A stretch of 64,000 nucleotides of DNA, from NCBI GenBank assembly GCA_023079485.1, contig CM041089.1, forward strand, positions 13,593,001 to 13,657,000. The letters are read 5' to 3'. Positions 12,401-26,100 of the stretch are shown here, piece by piece. Both the position numbers and the translations under genes were made by a program. The DNA is from Archilochus colubris (lineage: Eukaryota; Chordata; Aves; Apodiformes; Trochilidae). Position 1 is the first letter of the stretch. The number at the start of each line of letters is the position of its first letter. The notes beneath the pieces were generated by a model, which was given only the letters and a program-made list of their open reading frames with translations, searched no databases and was not told where the DNA came from.

Positions 12401-15400
12401 AGGAGGAAAGAGCTAGCACCAGCCCTGGAGGGCAATATAAAAGAAGGCACACAAAGAATAAAATTCAAATTAAAAGTTATATATAATAGGAGAAGTCCTA
12501 TCAATACTGCAGATTGCCAAAAGGTACTGTCACAGGTGTTGCTCAAATGGGCTGCAGTGGTGGAAAGTCCTTCTCCATCCCCACGTTACTAAAAGTCACA
12601 GAACGTGTCCTTCGAGCAGGAAAGAAGGAACTGGGTCTCAGAAGAAGAAAAATCACCTCCTGTCCCTAGGAAATGATGACTCTGCTGAGACAGGCAGTGC
12701 TTGTCAGCTGTTGTGGTTTTCATCTGTCCCACTCCAGTGGCATTTAATAGAGACCCCTGTCATGAGATGGCAACAGCTGTAGCTAACTGGCCTGGGGTTA
12801 TTTCTGATCAAGTGTTTTTCGGATCACAATATGCCAATCCATCAAGCCCCAGACTTCTGATGGGGGGGGAAAGAGAGTTCAACCAGCTCCTTCCAGTTTT
12901 TTACTTCCAGTCTTCTTTTTAAAATTAAACCACAGGTGACAAAAAAGCAAAACAAGAAGAAGTCAACACTGAAATCAAATGTTTTCGCTGATGTTGGAGG
13001 GAAAAAGAAAATCAGGCCAAGTTTTTTTGGGGTTTTTTTGCAAAAATTTTAGAAATTTAGAAACCATGTTTGAAACACAGGTTTGGTTAAAAAATAAAAT
13101 AAAAATCCTGAAAATGTTCACAGGGTAGGAAAGCTGTTTCCTGCCAACTCTATATTGGCTTCCAGTTCTGACACATGCAAGCTGGGTTTGAATGAGCAGA
13201 TTAGGACCAGATCCAAAAAGGGACCTAGGCACTCAAAGAGGGACAGAGGTATGTGAGTCCCAGACAAAGGTCCTCAGTCCCTGGAAACCACCAAGTTTTC
13301 AAAAAATCAGTAATTCTGCTTTGGACCATGTCCCAAAACACCAGAGCCTTGACAAGAACCTCTAGGCCAACCTCCTCTCTGCAGCTCCAGCCAGATCTTC
13401 CCAAGCTTCTCTGGAGTGTGTTCACCAAGACCAGAGCCCTTCAAACATGCAATGGCCACTCCATTTTCTTCCAAAACACAAACAGAGGAAGAGGTGGTAC
13501 CAGCTTATCATAGAATAGCTCAGAGCATGGAGCACACACCCAGACAGAGCTTGTTTCCCTCTTGTGCTTGCCCAGGAGGACTCAGCCCCATGGCACAGAG
13601 GGTGTCCTGGTCAGAGCCCTCCCACTCCTTCCCTGTGCACTTGAGTCTCATAAAAGAATAAATAAATAAAAAAAACCCCCACTAAACCAAACAAAAACCA
13701 CACACAAAAAAGGTGTTTTTGGCTCTGTTTTCTGCTGCCAAGTTTTCCTTAAATACTTGCTCTTGTTATTTTCAACATGTGAATATATAAAGCAGTGTTG
13801 GAGGGAAAACAGACCCAAAAGCCATATGCTTTTCCTTCAGGAGAGGCTTTTGGATTGAAGACATCTTTTTGCCCCCAGCATTGCCTTTTCCCTGCCTCAG
13901 GCACCTCCACGATCAGCAGTGGCCTTTTTGTTTCCCATCTTTCCCCACATTTCATAGGAGGGGCTCAGGCCCCAGCTCAGTGGGTCAGGATGAGGTTCTT
14001 TGGGTCTTAGCCCTTGCAACCTATGACAGCCCCAGGGCTGGTTCAGCTTTCCACCACTTTTGCTTGTTGGTAAGCCTGGGAAGAGGACACAGCCTGCTGC
14101 CAGGTCTCAGAGGTGTGCAGCCCCTCTGTGCTTTTATTCCTGTATATACGGAGCAGGGAATTCAGCTTCCTTGTTTACATCTCTTTTCTTTTCATCTTCC
14201 CCACCCCCTCTCCTCCTTTCTTCCTCCCTCCTTAGTAAAGAATGTTTTTCAAAACAAGTGCCTGCATTTAACTGCCTCAAACTCCAGTTTCCTTGGAGAA
14301 ATGCTTGCCCTCTTTTTAACTTAAAGAATTTCCGAAACGTATAGAAAAGGAATTTCATAAACTGCTCGTTGAAAAAACATTCCATACATTCCCCACTCAT
14401 CCAGAGACACCCGTGTGTGGTCTCCGACAAGGTCAGGTTTGGGGCTACGTAATGGAGACAAAGATTCCAGGGCTCAGAAAACAACAGATCCCACAGACCA
14501 CGGGATGGGGATGGGGGGAAAAGGAGCTCGTGACTCCTGGAGGCTGGGAGACCACCGGAAAGGCAACAGACAGTAAACACTGCACGTTATCCCAAGGAGG
14601 ATAATCCCAATGGGAACCTCCTGCATATCTGTTGAGAGAATGACATCAGGCTCTGCAGTGCTTAAGGAATGAAGGGGGTGAGGGGTGGAAGGAAAAGAGG
14701 GGCTCCCATTTATGATTTCATCTGGGAAAGGTGAGGATGCTGAAGGAGATCCTTTGGAGGATCAGGCTGGGTGCCTGCTGCAACTGGTGGGAAGGCAGAT
14801 GGTTGCAGATTGCAGGGAGCTGATTCCAGATGGCTGCTGGGATGGGAAGAGCACCCCAGGTTGATATTGTCTCCTCCCTGTTTTGAAATCAGGGAGGCAC
14901 ACTTGCCAACCCTGCCATCCCCGGGGGCCCTCCGAAGCTCTAGGAATGAGTGCTCTGCACATCTTCAGTTTACACTGCTCGCAGGATTCATAACGTCATT
15001 TCCAAACCAAGGGCTCTGCAGCATGCCAAATGCACCATTCCTAATCCACTACGATGGCCATGACTCACTGCAGGTCTTAAAACAAAATCATCTCAAGTCA
15101 GGAAAAAAAGCATCAGGGAAATAAGTCTCTTGGAGAAAGTCCTCCTCTAGTACCTGATGAAATGTCACAAGACGTGTTTTATTACACAATTTTCCACCAA
15201 AGTCTACATGCTAGAGTTGGTTTCTGAGATTAGATCAGCTGGAGACATGACAGCTCACAGGAGAGGTTCTGAGAAAGCCATGTATATAAATAAAAGCCTG
15301 AGCTGCAAACCTGCTTTTCATGGAAATTGGAAAGCAAGTCCAAGCCAGGACCATCATTCACACAGCCCTTGCTCATCTTGCATCACTCTGCACACGAGCA

Positions 15401-18235
15401 TGGTTCCCAACCACACCGACTGCAGGGCTGGCTCCCTGCAATCCAGGATCCAAACCTTTCCACCTGCTCCTCACATCCCTGGTGTAATGAAGCACAACTT
15501 TCAACCTCAGCACTCATCAGTGCATTAAGAAAGACTCAAACCAAGGCTGTGCATCCTTCACTCCAGCAATGAGAAGGGAAAAACCTCAGCTTTTGCTGGA
15601 GATGTCAGATCTTTAGTCACCTTCACAAAAACATCCCATTGGAACCCAACAAGCAGCAGCCTGTCCAGGTTTCTGAAGCAAACCACAGGGAATGAAGAAT
15701 GGCTGACAACGAGTACACTCTCACGATAACACAGCTCCCAAACCCTTTAAATCTGGGACCCTAAGCTGAGGGAAAGGAAGGGCAAGGGAAAATTATAAAT
15801 CCCCAACTTCATCTTGTGCATCTTTGTGCATGGAGGGAAAAGGTGGCAAAAATAAAGCTCTGCTAGCAAAGCAGAGTGGACTGCCCTGATTGCTGCTGCT
15901 GAAGGTTGTCTCTGCTCTCCTGTTTGTTCTCTCCTAGCTCTTTATAAATTCAATCCAGCTATTAACAATATCCATTAGCTTCTCCAGAAGATTATCTCAG
16001 CTTTAGTGACTGGAATGCAGGGATTAGGAAAAAAAAAAAAAAAGGAAAAAAACCCAAAACCAACCAACATTGAGTTTTGTTTTTAATAAAAGTATATGTG
16101 ATTTAAACTGATGGCTTTTAACATCTGTTGTGCAAGTCTTTGTGGTAATAACCCTCAGAGATTGTTGGAGAGAGAGATCATTTAGTAGGTAATAAACATC
16201 AGTGATTTCATTAATAAAATATTCGAGCATAGACAGTATAAATGGGAAGAAACAAGGGTTCCACCTGCTTAACAATTGCATTGTTGAGGCTAAAACTTCT
16301 GCTGGTGTTGGCAGAGCAGGAGATGCCCTGGCACTTCTCACATCACCCGTGGGCACGGGTACATCAAGGCAGGGGCAGTGGCAGAAGAGCCCCTGGGGAA
16401 GCTCCTGACTATCACCCTGTGAGGCAGTGATTTTGAAATACCCCTTACCAATAAGGGGTTGTCCTTAGCTCCTGACATTTCTGTAACCCAGCTGACAACA
16501 TTTTCTTGGAGCACTGGATGCCTGCTAGCTGGAAAACTGACACAAATTGAGCAGGGAGTACGGGAAGCTGTTTTGCCAGCTGATGGGTCACTCCAGCAGG
16601 AGCAAAGAACCCCAGTTCCTGGCAGAAGAGTTCAAAACCTTCTGTAGAAATCTGTCTGTCCTCCTCCATGGGAAGAGGATTCAAATGCAGCTCCCAATCA
16701 AAGAAAAATTTCTTCTGGAAAAGAAGATCATTATTGATCATTGGTGTGAGAGTGGAGGGGGGAACCCTTGAAAGCCCAGCTTTCCAAGCAACAAAGAGTT
16801 GAAAGGAAAAAAGGGTAGGGAAGTTATTTCCTACATAGGGCTATCTTGCAGCCCTTCAGAGAGCCAGACACCAAGTGATGGGGAGATGCCTCAGCTCACA
16901 GGAGGTTCCAGGTCCACAGCCACCCAAGGTACATTCTGGTGCCCATTCACACCAGGTCTCCTTTCCCTACAACACTAAGGATCAGGGCATGAGGAAGGAC
17001 TGCTGGGCATTTGGATCCCATCCCACGGAGGGATCTGGGACCCATCAGTTTAGGCACAGCCCTGGCATTGCCACAGAGGTCAGCCCTGCACATGCAGCAC
17101 CGGGGCAAGCTCTATACACCCAGGAGAAGCACCAAGCTCAATTTTCCCCTGGAAAAAGCAGATGAAGGGAGTGTGGTTTGAGCCAGAGCACTCTGAATCA
17201 AAAGCATCTGAAAGGTTGTCCTCCCCTGTGGCTTTGCGGTGAGCTTAAACATAACAGCTCGGGAAAGCCTTTCTGAACTGTGCTGAAGGATCCCTTTGAG
17301 GCTTCCTGCAGCCTTTTCCTCCCCAGCAGCTGGCTGAGAAGAGCCTGCTGATGCTGCCTTTCCCCCCAGATATCCATTGCTTTCTGGTTTTAGGGGATAG
17401 ATCTTGGAGATCAGGGTGTAACCCAGGCTGTGCAGAAGAAAGAGATGCTCAGGTCTGTAGAGTGAAAGATCTTCTGCACCCACAGCCTCTCCAGCTGTGG
17501 TCTCCAGAATGACAAAAGGCACTGATTTTTGCTAGGAGAAAAAAAAAAAAAAAAGTGTATAACCTAAAATGAATGAAAATAGCTTAGTTTGGGTGAGACC
17601 AAGTGCGTGCCTGGGGAGTACAAGACCCTTTAAACATTTTCAGATGAGCTAACAGGCCAGTCCAAAGACAACGTTTTCTTCATCTAGAAAATTAAGGAAG
17701 GAACACAATTTCTATGACTTCCCTGGAATCACAGCTCTTGTTTGTTTTTACCTGTTACTTAGCACAAGTTGAGCATGTATCATCCCATTTCCTCTGGGTG
17801 AAGCCAAAGCCAGCTCTTGCCATCAAGGCTACAGCTAAGGGAGGAGGTGAGACCCAAAGAGAGAGACAAATCACTTCTTTTCTTTGTTTAATAAAAGCTG
17901 ACAAAGAGTCAGTTGTCCCAGCCATTAAGGAAACTGTTACCAAACACTTTTCACCCACTGAGTCTGGGACCTTTTTTGTCACAGAGTGCTCAGAAAGAAC
18001 ATGTTGTCCCTTGACTCAGAGATGGGGGTATTGAGGAGGGATCTAAACTGTTTGGCAAACTCATGCCGTGAGGCCGTGGTGACCACAGACATCCAGGACA
18101 AAGCACATGGATGGAGTAGGAGCAGTCCATGTGCACAGGTTTCCTGGCTACATCCACTGGGAATGAGGGGAGAAGATGGTGTCTGCCCTGAGCCAAAGTC
18201 AGGGACCTGAAGTGCAGCCCCAAATCCACTAAATT
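12401..18235. other. Unannotated single-copy sequence
   Basis: No gene supported. A-runs lie at 16029-16043 and 17539-17554. A short AC/A-rich stretch lies near 13655-13705. The segment 14320-14470 has several CpGs and a TACGTAATGG word and looks less degenerate than its surroundings, but no specific call is justified. The 14134-14580 minus-strand frame (148 codons) has no recognisable domain. Confidence 0.5.
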
Positions 18236-18271
18236 AATCCAGATTCATCTGGAATCTGGATTCATCCAGAT
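18236..18271. repeat. Nested inverted repeat, cruciform-capable
   Basis: AATCCAGATTC (18236-18246) and GAATCTGGATT (18252-18262) are perfect 11-base complements around a 5-base loop. The right arm also overlaps a second inverted repeat, TCTGGAT / ATCCAGA, separated by two bases (18256-18271). The segment can therefore fold in two mutually exclusive ways. No terminator or transposon context is visible. Confidence 0.85.
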
Positions 18272-19539
18272 TTTACCTGGAGGCATCATTGACATGGGGT
18301 CCTTCTTGAGGACCACTCATAACCTTCCACTCCTACAAAATTCTGAGCATTTTGGTACCACAGAAGGGCCATGGTCCTGCCATGGTGTTTTTTCCACTTC
18401 TTGTGAACTACCAGAAATATCTTTATTCAAAGCCAGACGTGTTTGAGGACAGACTTAGTGTTAACCATAAAGCTACCAAGAATTTTGCACAAGTTTTATC
18501 AGGTTTTCTGAGCTGGATGAATCAGTCCTGAAGGTTGGGAATGAGACAGAGAGGGGAAATCCCCATTTTTCCATCTGACTATAGGGGTTTTTTTACGTTT
18601 CAAGATGTTAGAAAGTCTGCCACCACTTTCAACAACAACTACAAATATCAGTGTTGGTTAAAAATGTGATCCTTGTTTGTTGCTTTGGAAGATTATTTTG
18701 ATTCTCTCTGCAAGACTAACCAATCATTTAGGCATCTAGACCATAAATCCAATGTTGGTAAATATACAAAAGGTTACATCACTTGCACCTACTTCTTCTG
18801 GCAGCCATCTGCAATGGCAGCTTTTGCCATCAATCCTTTTGCCACCCAGGTTCCTCATTGCTCCTGCAAGCCTCTACACTTGGCAGAATGGGAAGTAAGG
18901 ATATAAAATTCAAAAAGAGATGTGCCATTTCAATACACCATTGAGACGAGTCCCTGGAATGCAGTGTTCCAGCCCCTGAACAGCCAAGTTGCAGCCAAGC
19001 TGCTGATTTTCTTTCCTGATAACAGCTTAGAAATTGCTGCTTTGTTTCCCTTCCCACAGGAATGACCATGGCCAAGGGGACAGCTGCAGATCCCCCAAGC
19101 AAAGGATGCTGCAGGGACAACACCCCTTGCCTCAGCTGACCAAGAAGGAATGGACATCTCAGCAGGGCATTTGCTGTTCAACCCATCACAAACTGCAGAG
19201 AGGAGAAGAGGACAAGAACAATGAGGTGAAATGGTAAAAAAAGTGGTCAGTCACTACAAAAAAAGACCCCTTGTCTCTTCCACAGGGACTGGCCAGAGCC
19301 CTTTGATCTGATTTTGGCTCTAATGAGAAGGAGGCCAGAGCTGTCCCCAAGCTCACACCACCACTGCTGCTGGGGGACTAAGATACCCAGGGACCCACCA
19401 GGCCACAAAAGAGAGAACAAACTTCAGCAAACAGCAATTAAGGAGGACATCCAGTTTTGCTGCTTCTTTTATCTCTTCTTAACAGCCTAATTGGAGTGTA
19501 ATGAATTTAGGGTTGGTGCTCAGTGCCAGACTCACTTCT
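18272..19539. other. Unannotated single-copy sequence
   Basis: I see no gene, repeat family or clear regulatory motif in this stretch. Open frames are below 100 codons and overlap on both strands. Confidence 0.6.
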
Positions 19540-19770
19540 TTGATGTGTTTTTGGCCTCTGCGCTACAAAAATGCGACGAAAACCAAACCCAAGATATTAC
19601 ACCTCCATAAAGTGTCTCTGGGTTTACCATAAGATTCCAAAGTTTGTGCCAAGTGGCCAAAGCCACTAACAGGCCCCTGCTCGCCAAGATGTTTGGGTAA
19701 TGAATAAGAAGCAGAGAGAGGTGGCCCCGTGAAGCGGAGCGAGGAATGCGCGCTAAGGGCACAGAGGAGG
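19540..19770. promoter_or_regulatory. CpG-enriched, conserved-looking non-coding patch
   Basis: By eye there are about ten CpG dinucleotides in roughly 220 bases, including GCGACGAA near 19574 and GCGGAGCGAGGAATGCGCGC around 19734-19753, in a region otherwise almost free of CpG. The patch also holds GGTTTACCATAAG and the word TGCCAAGTGGCCAAAG (TTGGC half sites on the minus strand, as used by NFI-type factors). It could be a distal enhancer or small promoter. No transcription start motif is evident, and conservation was not tested. Confidence 0.3.
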
Positions 19771-22700
19771 TTCCTGGGCTGTAATGTGGAACAGAAAAGC
19801 ACTGAGGTTGTGCTTTTCTGCAGCCAGAGGGTTGCTTTTGATGGCTAAAAACCTGCTAGAGGAGGATTGCAGCAGGTAGGTAAAGTACCAGCAGGGCAGA
19901 CCCACGTCACTACAGCACCATGAGCTGCTCATCCTGCCCACAGACACTCTTAGTCCTTCCCCCATCCTATGGACAACCATTCCTGCCCCAGCTCTAGGAA
20001 ACCAAATCTCTTTCCCACATGAGCCTACCATGGCTCTCTTGGCTCTCAAGAGGGCATTCCTGCTGGCAAATATTACTACACTACACAATGTGTGTGCCCC
20101 CAGTGCCCCAACAGCCCTGGTACAAATGGTGCATGGCCAGGAGGCAATCACCACCCCCTTGCCTGCTGCATCCTCCTGCCCAAGTCACCACCTGAACAGT
20201 GGGGAAGGCAAAGCCAGCAGGATGCAGGTGCAAGCAGCACACAAGGCTCTGAAAGACCTTCTCAGGAGACATCCCAGCCTGCAGACTGGGGAGGGTTTGC
20301 CACCAGCTCATTTCGACTCCCCAGGTCTGTGATAAGCAGCCCTTGGGCACCCCTGAAAAACCTGGTGATGGTTAAGGATCAAAATATCCAGGGGCCACGT
20401 GTACAATTTGCTCTTAGAGACAAGCAGATCAATTCTGGAAGATTGGTTCTGCACAGGCTCCATTAAGTACCCGTGCTGACCTGGTTCTGTTCAAACACTG
20501 TCTAAACAAATTCCTGTGGGATGAACCAAGGCACCCACCCCAAACAATCACAGCCCAAAGGAAAACCCAGGTGCTTATCTGTGTCCCTGTCTGCAGTGAT
20601 CTTGCTCACAATACACAATGAGGTGTCTGCTTGGAAAAATTCTGGCCACTGCTGGTTCATAAACTTCCACAATGGCCAGGGTGAAATTCCCACCTTATTT
20701 AAATCAATGCAGCTATATCCATTTTTAGGGCAGCTGCCCCCAAACAACAGATGCTGAGAGCTCAGCCCTGAACCTGCCTCTTACTAAAACAGCCCTTAAC
20801 CTGTTTGAGACATGGGCTGGTGTTAAGATGCACTTGTAGTTAATTGCAGCCCTTCTTCAGAGATAATTTACATTTAAGAGCAGTTAACAAGTTAGGGTTA
20901 AAGCAGCTTGAAGCACCTGGTTCTGGACACGAGCTGCCTGCTGCAAGAAAAGCACTTTCTGAAATATGTGTCCATGCACAGCTTTGCTAATTATACACCT
21001 AATTATACACCTAAACACCAAGAACTGTGCTCCTGGAACCTGACACTGGAGACAGGGACAAAGACCACCATCACCTCAGCTCAAGCAGATGGAAGTGAAG
21101 AGCTCTTTCCCCCCTTTCTCATTAGCCAGATGTGTTCTGGATGCCTTCAGTATCCACACCAGCACCCCAGAGGTAACATTTAGGAGTTAATTAGTGTCCC
21201 CTGGGATTAGGAAGGCATCCCCTGTGCACCCAAGCTGTAATGTGTTCAGGGCAGAGATGCTCTGGGGTTGCCCCTGCCCTGCCAGTTTGGATTGTAATAT
21301 CAGATACAGCTTCCATGAGCAGAAAGCATCCTCCCTCTCCTGGTGAAATATGGCTGTGGCAAAGGGAAATGAGGCACTATCTGAATGTTAACACCATGGT
21401 TCCCTACTCAGTGCCCTGTTGGCTGCTCCTGGGGGATTTTGGTCAGGCAGTGCCACGAGTGCACCAGCCCATACACGTGCAAGCAGACAGACACAGCTGA
21501 AGGACTGGAACAGCTCCTTCTACTGCACATCTGGACTGACACATGTAAACTACTCAACACTCTCATCCAGAATTACAGGGCCCTTCATATCTTATCTCTG
21601 CAAAACCACTTATCAGCCCATGGGCTTTCAGCCTGCAGTCTCTCCTCTTTGCCAAAGTAGAACCCAGCCATGTAAAACCATGAATAACAGCAGCCCCCCT
21701 CTCCTCTCCCATGCTGATGGCTGCAGTCCCTGAACTTCAGGGGCAGCAGCAAGATCTCCATCTACCCTGCTGCAGGCTCAGAGGGATGTTCAGCAGAGTT
21801 TAACCATGGGGCAACAGCTGGCTGGAGCACAAATGCCTCCCTGTATCCCAAGCTGAGGAAGGCAATGAGCTAAATGTAGGTATTTGTGTTCTGCAGGATG
21901 GCAATGGACAATAAGGAAATATTTCTAAGCTAACATTGAGGCATGTCACCCACACTGCTGTTGCAGCACTCAGGAGCACCAGGCCTGCCCTAGATGCGGT
22001 TTAAACAGAGGCAAAAAAAAACCCAAAAAAACCTACCCTGGGTTTTTTGTTAAAGAAAGATTTCACTCTAATGAAACGTCCCTGTTGGGTTTTGGTGCAA
22101 CAAAAATGCTCAAGACAAAATTTCATTTATGGGTTGAGATTCTACAACCCTTGTCCAAGAAGGGAGAGAATACCCTGGTTTGGTTTGTCCTGTTCTGTTT
22201 TTCCTCTCCCTTCTCCTTTTAAAGAAAAGAAAGGCATGTTAAGAGGAGATCCAGGGAAGGCTTTTCAGCTTGGGAAGCATGAAAATCCTTTGGGCTTCAG
22301 AGTCACTGAGCACCAAAATTTCCTCCCCCAGGTTCAAATCTTTCCACGACAAATCTGCAAGGAGTTGGAAACATCCTCCTCTGAGCTGCAAGAGGGGACA
22401 TCATGATGCTAAAAACATGGATGCATCCCTGCTGCTGGAGATCCCAACCTAGACATCGCAGCAAGAAGAGCTGAAGCAGCCTAAGGAGGGGGCTCAGCAA
22501 GCTCAGGGGGCTGGTGCCACATCAGGCAGGAGGCGGAGAGGGACAGGGCTGGGATGAGGAAGGCAGTGATGCTTTAGAAGAGGAAAGCTGAACGTAACCC
22601 AGGTTCATGGCCAGGCTCTGGACTTGCTTAGCTGTGTTTCCCAACTGGATGGACCTGCACGTGGGTCCTGCAAGTTCTTTGTTGAGTCCAAAAGAAGTCT

Positions 22701-23124
22701 GTCGCAAGAACAAATGTCTCTTATGAAACCAAAGTTCAGGCAGAGATCTCAGCCCCGTGGCTCTGGTTCCAGCAGGAGGTGATGATGCAAGGGAGGGAAT
22801 AAACACAATCACCAGGCAGCAATTAGGAGCTGGTGGGAAAAAGATGGGTCTGAGGGGTGGAAGGAGGAGGGGGTACAGGTGCTTTGCCTTGCCTGCCTTT
22901 CCCTGAGTGTCCCCCAAGCCCACATGCACTTTGGCCCCCATCAGCCAGTCCTTCTCTGGCAAAATCCCATGCTTTCAGATACTGCTGCCAAACCTCAGAA
23001 ATGTATATTGCTGTTCTGGCTATGTTCAGGAGGAAGGGAAAGGGAAAGCAGTGTGCAATTTTCAACAGTTTCTCCTCAGAGAGGGGCCCTCTAATTTTCT
23101 GAAAGGGGCCATGGAAGAGCAAGG
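19771..23124. other. Unannotated single-copy sequence
   Basis: No gene supported. A 12-base tandem pair of TAATTATACACC lies at 20988-21012, each unit carrying a TAATTA word. The stretch 20820-20910 is AT-rich with GTTAATTGCAG and AGTTAACAAG words. An A/C-rich run with a matching T-rich run (AAAAAAACCC / GGGTTTTTTG) lies at 22012-22050. Confidence 0.5.
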
Positions 23125-23146
23125 AAAAAAAAAAAAAAAAAAAAAA
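23125..23146. repeat. A22 homopolymer
   Basis: An uninterrupted run of 22 A residues followed by GAGAGAGAGG. No recognisable retroposed gene body lies upstream. Confidence 0.95.
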
Positions 23147-26100
23147 GAGAGAGAGGCTCTGTCCCATTTTAATCTCTGCTCCCAGATACATATGGGAATT
23201 TGTAATGGGGTTCCCCCACTGGGCTTTAAAGCCTCAAAACATTTCAGGACATTCAGAGCCCTCTGAAACCTTCTGATCATGCCAGTTCTCAGGGTGCTGT
23301 GTCTATGCACATGGCTGTGCATGCTGTGACAGGGAAAGCCAGGGAGCAGGGGCACTCGTGGCACACAGGGGGACTTTGCAGGACAACAGCAGCAAGTGAG
23401 AAAAAAAAAAAAAAAGCCCACAACCAAGCAAAAAACAAAAATCAGGGAATGAAACAACCACAGGGCAAAGACCACTAAGGTGATGCTAAGGTGAGAGCTC
23501 AGCAACATCAGCATCTTCTGTGCCACTGTCAGGATGGAGCTCCCTGGAAACTTGTAGTCCCCTATTGACCTCACTGAAATCTAGCACCAGGATTTCTGGG
23601 TGGTTTGGATTCCACTGGAAATTAGCCAGGCTTCACAAAAACAACCCAAAACCAAGGGATTCACTCAACAAGATTGGCTTCATTGACTTCACAGCCTTGA
23701 CATCAAGCAAGCACCAGTATGCCCCAAGCAGCCAGGCACAGAGATGAGTTCCAATGCCCACTAAAGACTGGAGAGTTTGGGGTTATGGAGCATCTCCCTG
23801 CCCAAGAGTTTCAGGTACAGTGCTCCATAGCCTTGAAACATAAAAATAACATAAATTATAACCATTAAGCCATTTAGAATCCCTCAGCTGAGTTATACAG
23901 CTGACCAAGAAGAGCAGAAACCTCCCTTCAGGTTAATGGGAATGAGGTCTGTGATCCTCTTTAAAATCAGTGGTGCTGAGACATTTTAATAAGTGTCTTT
24001 AAGGTTCTCAACCAAAACACCAATGCTCCCCTAAAAAAAATAACTAAATACATGTTAAGGGTCTGGGAAAGTTTACGAGGGTGACTGGGAGAGTGATCAC
24101 ATTGCTGGGAGTCTAAGCAGGGGTATCAGTGTTTTGGTAAATTTTACTCACAGCTGGTTACTGAACCAGAGCTCAACTGGTTTAAACTTCACCATTAAGA
24201 GATTTACTTTTGCCAGTGCTCTGTATGGACACATCCAGAGGAATTTCCTTCCCCTACACTAAACTTAGTGACTGATTCTTCTAAATGTTTCCATATGGTG
24301 GCTTGATTTTTTTGTTGTTGTTTGGTTTGGTTTTGAACTAAATCAATTTTCAACCAATTTTTGTTGCATTGATGGTTTTGCATGTCCACAAGGCCTGCGA
24401 GACTCTTGGATTTGAAAACCTGCCATGAAATTCTGCCCAAAATGCCAAGTGCTGAAACCTGAGGAATCTCAAACTGCTGCAATCTATAGGGGAATCTGCC
24501 CATGCTGCTAGACCAGCCAAAAGCCCCATGTCCAGAGCACCAATCCTACACAGGACCAGGGCCCAGGCACAGCTGAAACTTCCCTCTGGACATCCCCATT
24601 TCTCCATCCCAAGCAGGTTTGGGATTTGGCAGTGGTGAGCTCAGCTCCTGGCTGGTGGAACTTGCTTGAAGCCTGGTCTGTGGGAAGATGAAAATCCTGA
24701 TCAAGCTTCTTTTTCAAAAATGTGGCTTCAATGCTAACTGAAAACCTGGCCCAGGGCTTTCCTGGGGTTGCAAACTTGGCTGGCATGAAGTTTATTGCAC
24801 CTGGTTTGGGGCTTTGCTGCTGCAAACATTTTGTGGAGATGAAGCTCTTGAAATTAAATGGACTCTGTCCTTCAGAGCCTGGCCCAGCAGTTCCTGACCA
24901 CCAGAAACCCCACTCTGATCTTCTTGGAGAAATTAACTGAGGGTTGGGTGCTTTATTTTCAAGGGCAAGGTCATAGCTGGGTATTCTCTGCAAATCAAAA
25001 TTGAAATCAGGTGTGTGAATGGATGAGATAAGAACTAATTCCTGCTGCACACTGGAGGGCTTTGATTTATCAGAGTAACCTTATCAATTGGTGAGGAGCC
25101 AGGTTTGCCATGGCACTGATTCTCTGCCATGGTGTGGATAGAAAGCAACCCTCAGAAGTCTCAGAGAGGTCCCCACCACTTAGGATGCTTCAAAGCAGAG
25201 GCAGCAGCTTTATGAGGGACATTTCTCTTGAAAGACATCAGCAGAGATGAAGATTTTCTGCCTCCAGGTAGGTTTTGGGCAAAGAAGAAAACCAACAATA
25301 CTTTGGTTTCCCAGCACTAATGCTTTTAGTACCACTAGAACTAGAAAAACACGGGTTTATTTACCATTGAACTGATTTTCCCCCCAAAAAACCCCTCAAA
25401 ACTGGTGACCATTCAGAGCAGAGCCAAGCCAGCTCTTGGCAAACATTCAGCATGGCTCTTATTCCTTATTCTTAGCTGCTCTTCACTCCTTAACATAGCA
25501 TTTCCATCCATGTGCACCAATATTCACATGTATAGGTATGTGCAGGTACATTTTATGTGTGTATATATATATATATGTACTCCCCAAACACATGGACACA
25601 CATGCATGCTGGGTTGGCAGAGCCTCAACATGCACACACATCACATCTGCAATTTGGTGATTTGCTCAAGTGCTCACAGCCCTTCCTGATCTCACCTACC
25701 TGGAATCAAGCACCATTTCACCTCCTCCTAGCACAAGAAGCTGGGATTTCTGGAGGCAGATGACTGCACTGAGGTGCCATCCATCTCAGCACCTTCTCAG
25801 AGTCTGGTGTGATGGGTTTGATAACAAATACCATGGGTTTACTGCTGCCAGCCCTGCTGAACCACTATAGCTGCAGACAAGCAAGCTGTGTTTGATTCTC
25901 TTTTCTTTGTCATCAACACAATGGGCAGCCAAGTTCTCATCCCAGCATCTTACTTGCTGGTAAGAACAAAAGAGGAGGCAAAAAGAGAAAAGTAGAATTT
26001 TGGCTGGCCGTGGGGATGCAGGAACATAGCTTCTAGGTAAGAGGCCCACTATGAAAAACACTGAGGAAAAAGCAGCATAAGAAAGCAAGTTTAAACCCCC

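Noticed and set aside
13500..13520. ATCATAGAATAG as a further CR1 3' end
   Set aside because: Only the short octamer-like word is present; the sequence that follows does not match any CR1 3' phrase.
17539..17554. Poly(A) tracts as tails of processed pseudogenes
   Set aside because: No upstream sequence at any of the A-runs resembles a known mRNA, and no target-site duplications were seen.
20893..20901. TTAGGGTTA as an interstitial telomeric repeat
   Set aside because: Just one and a half units. This is far too short to call.
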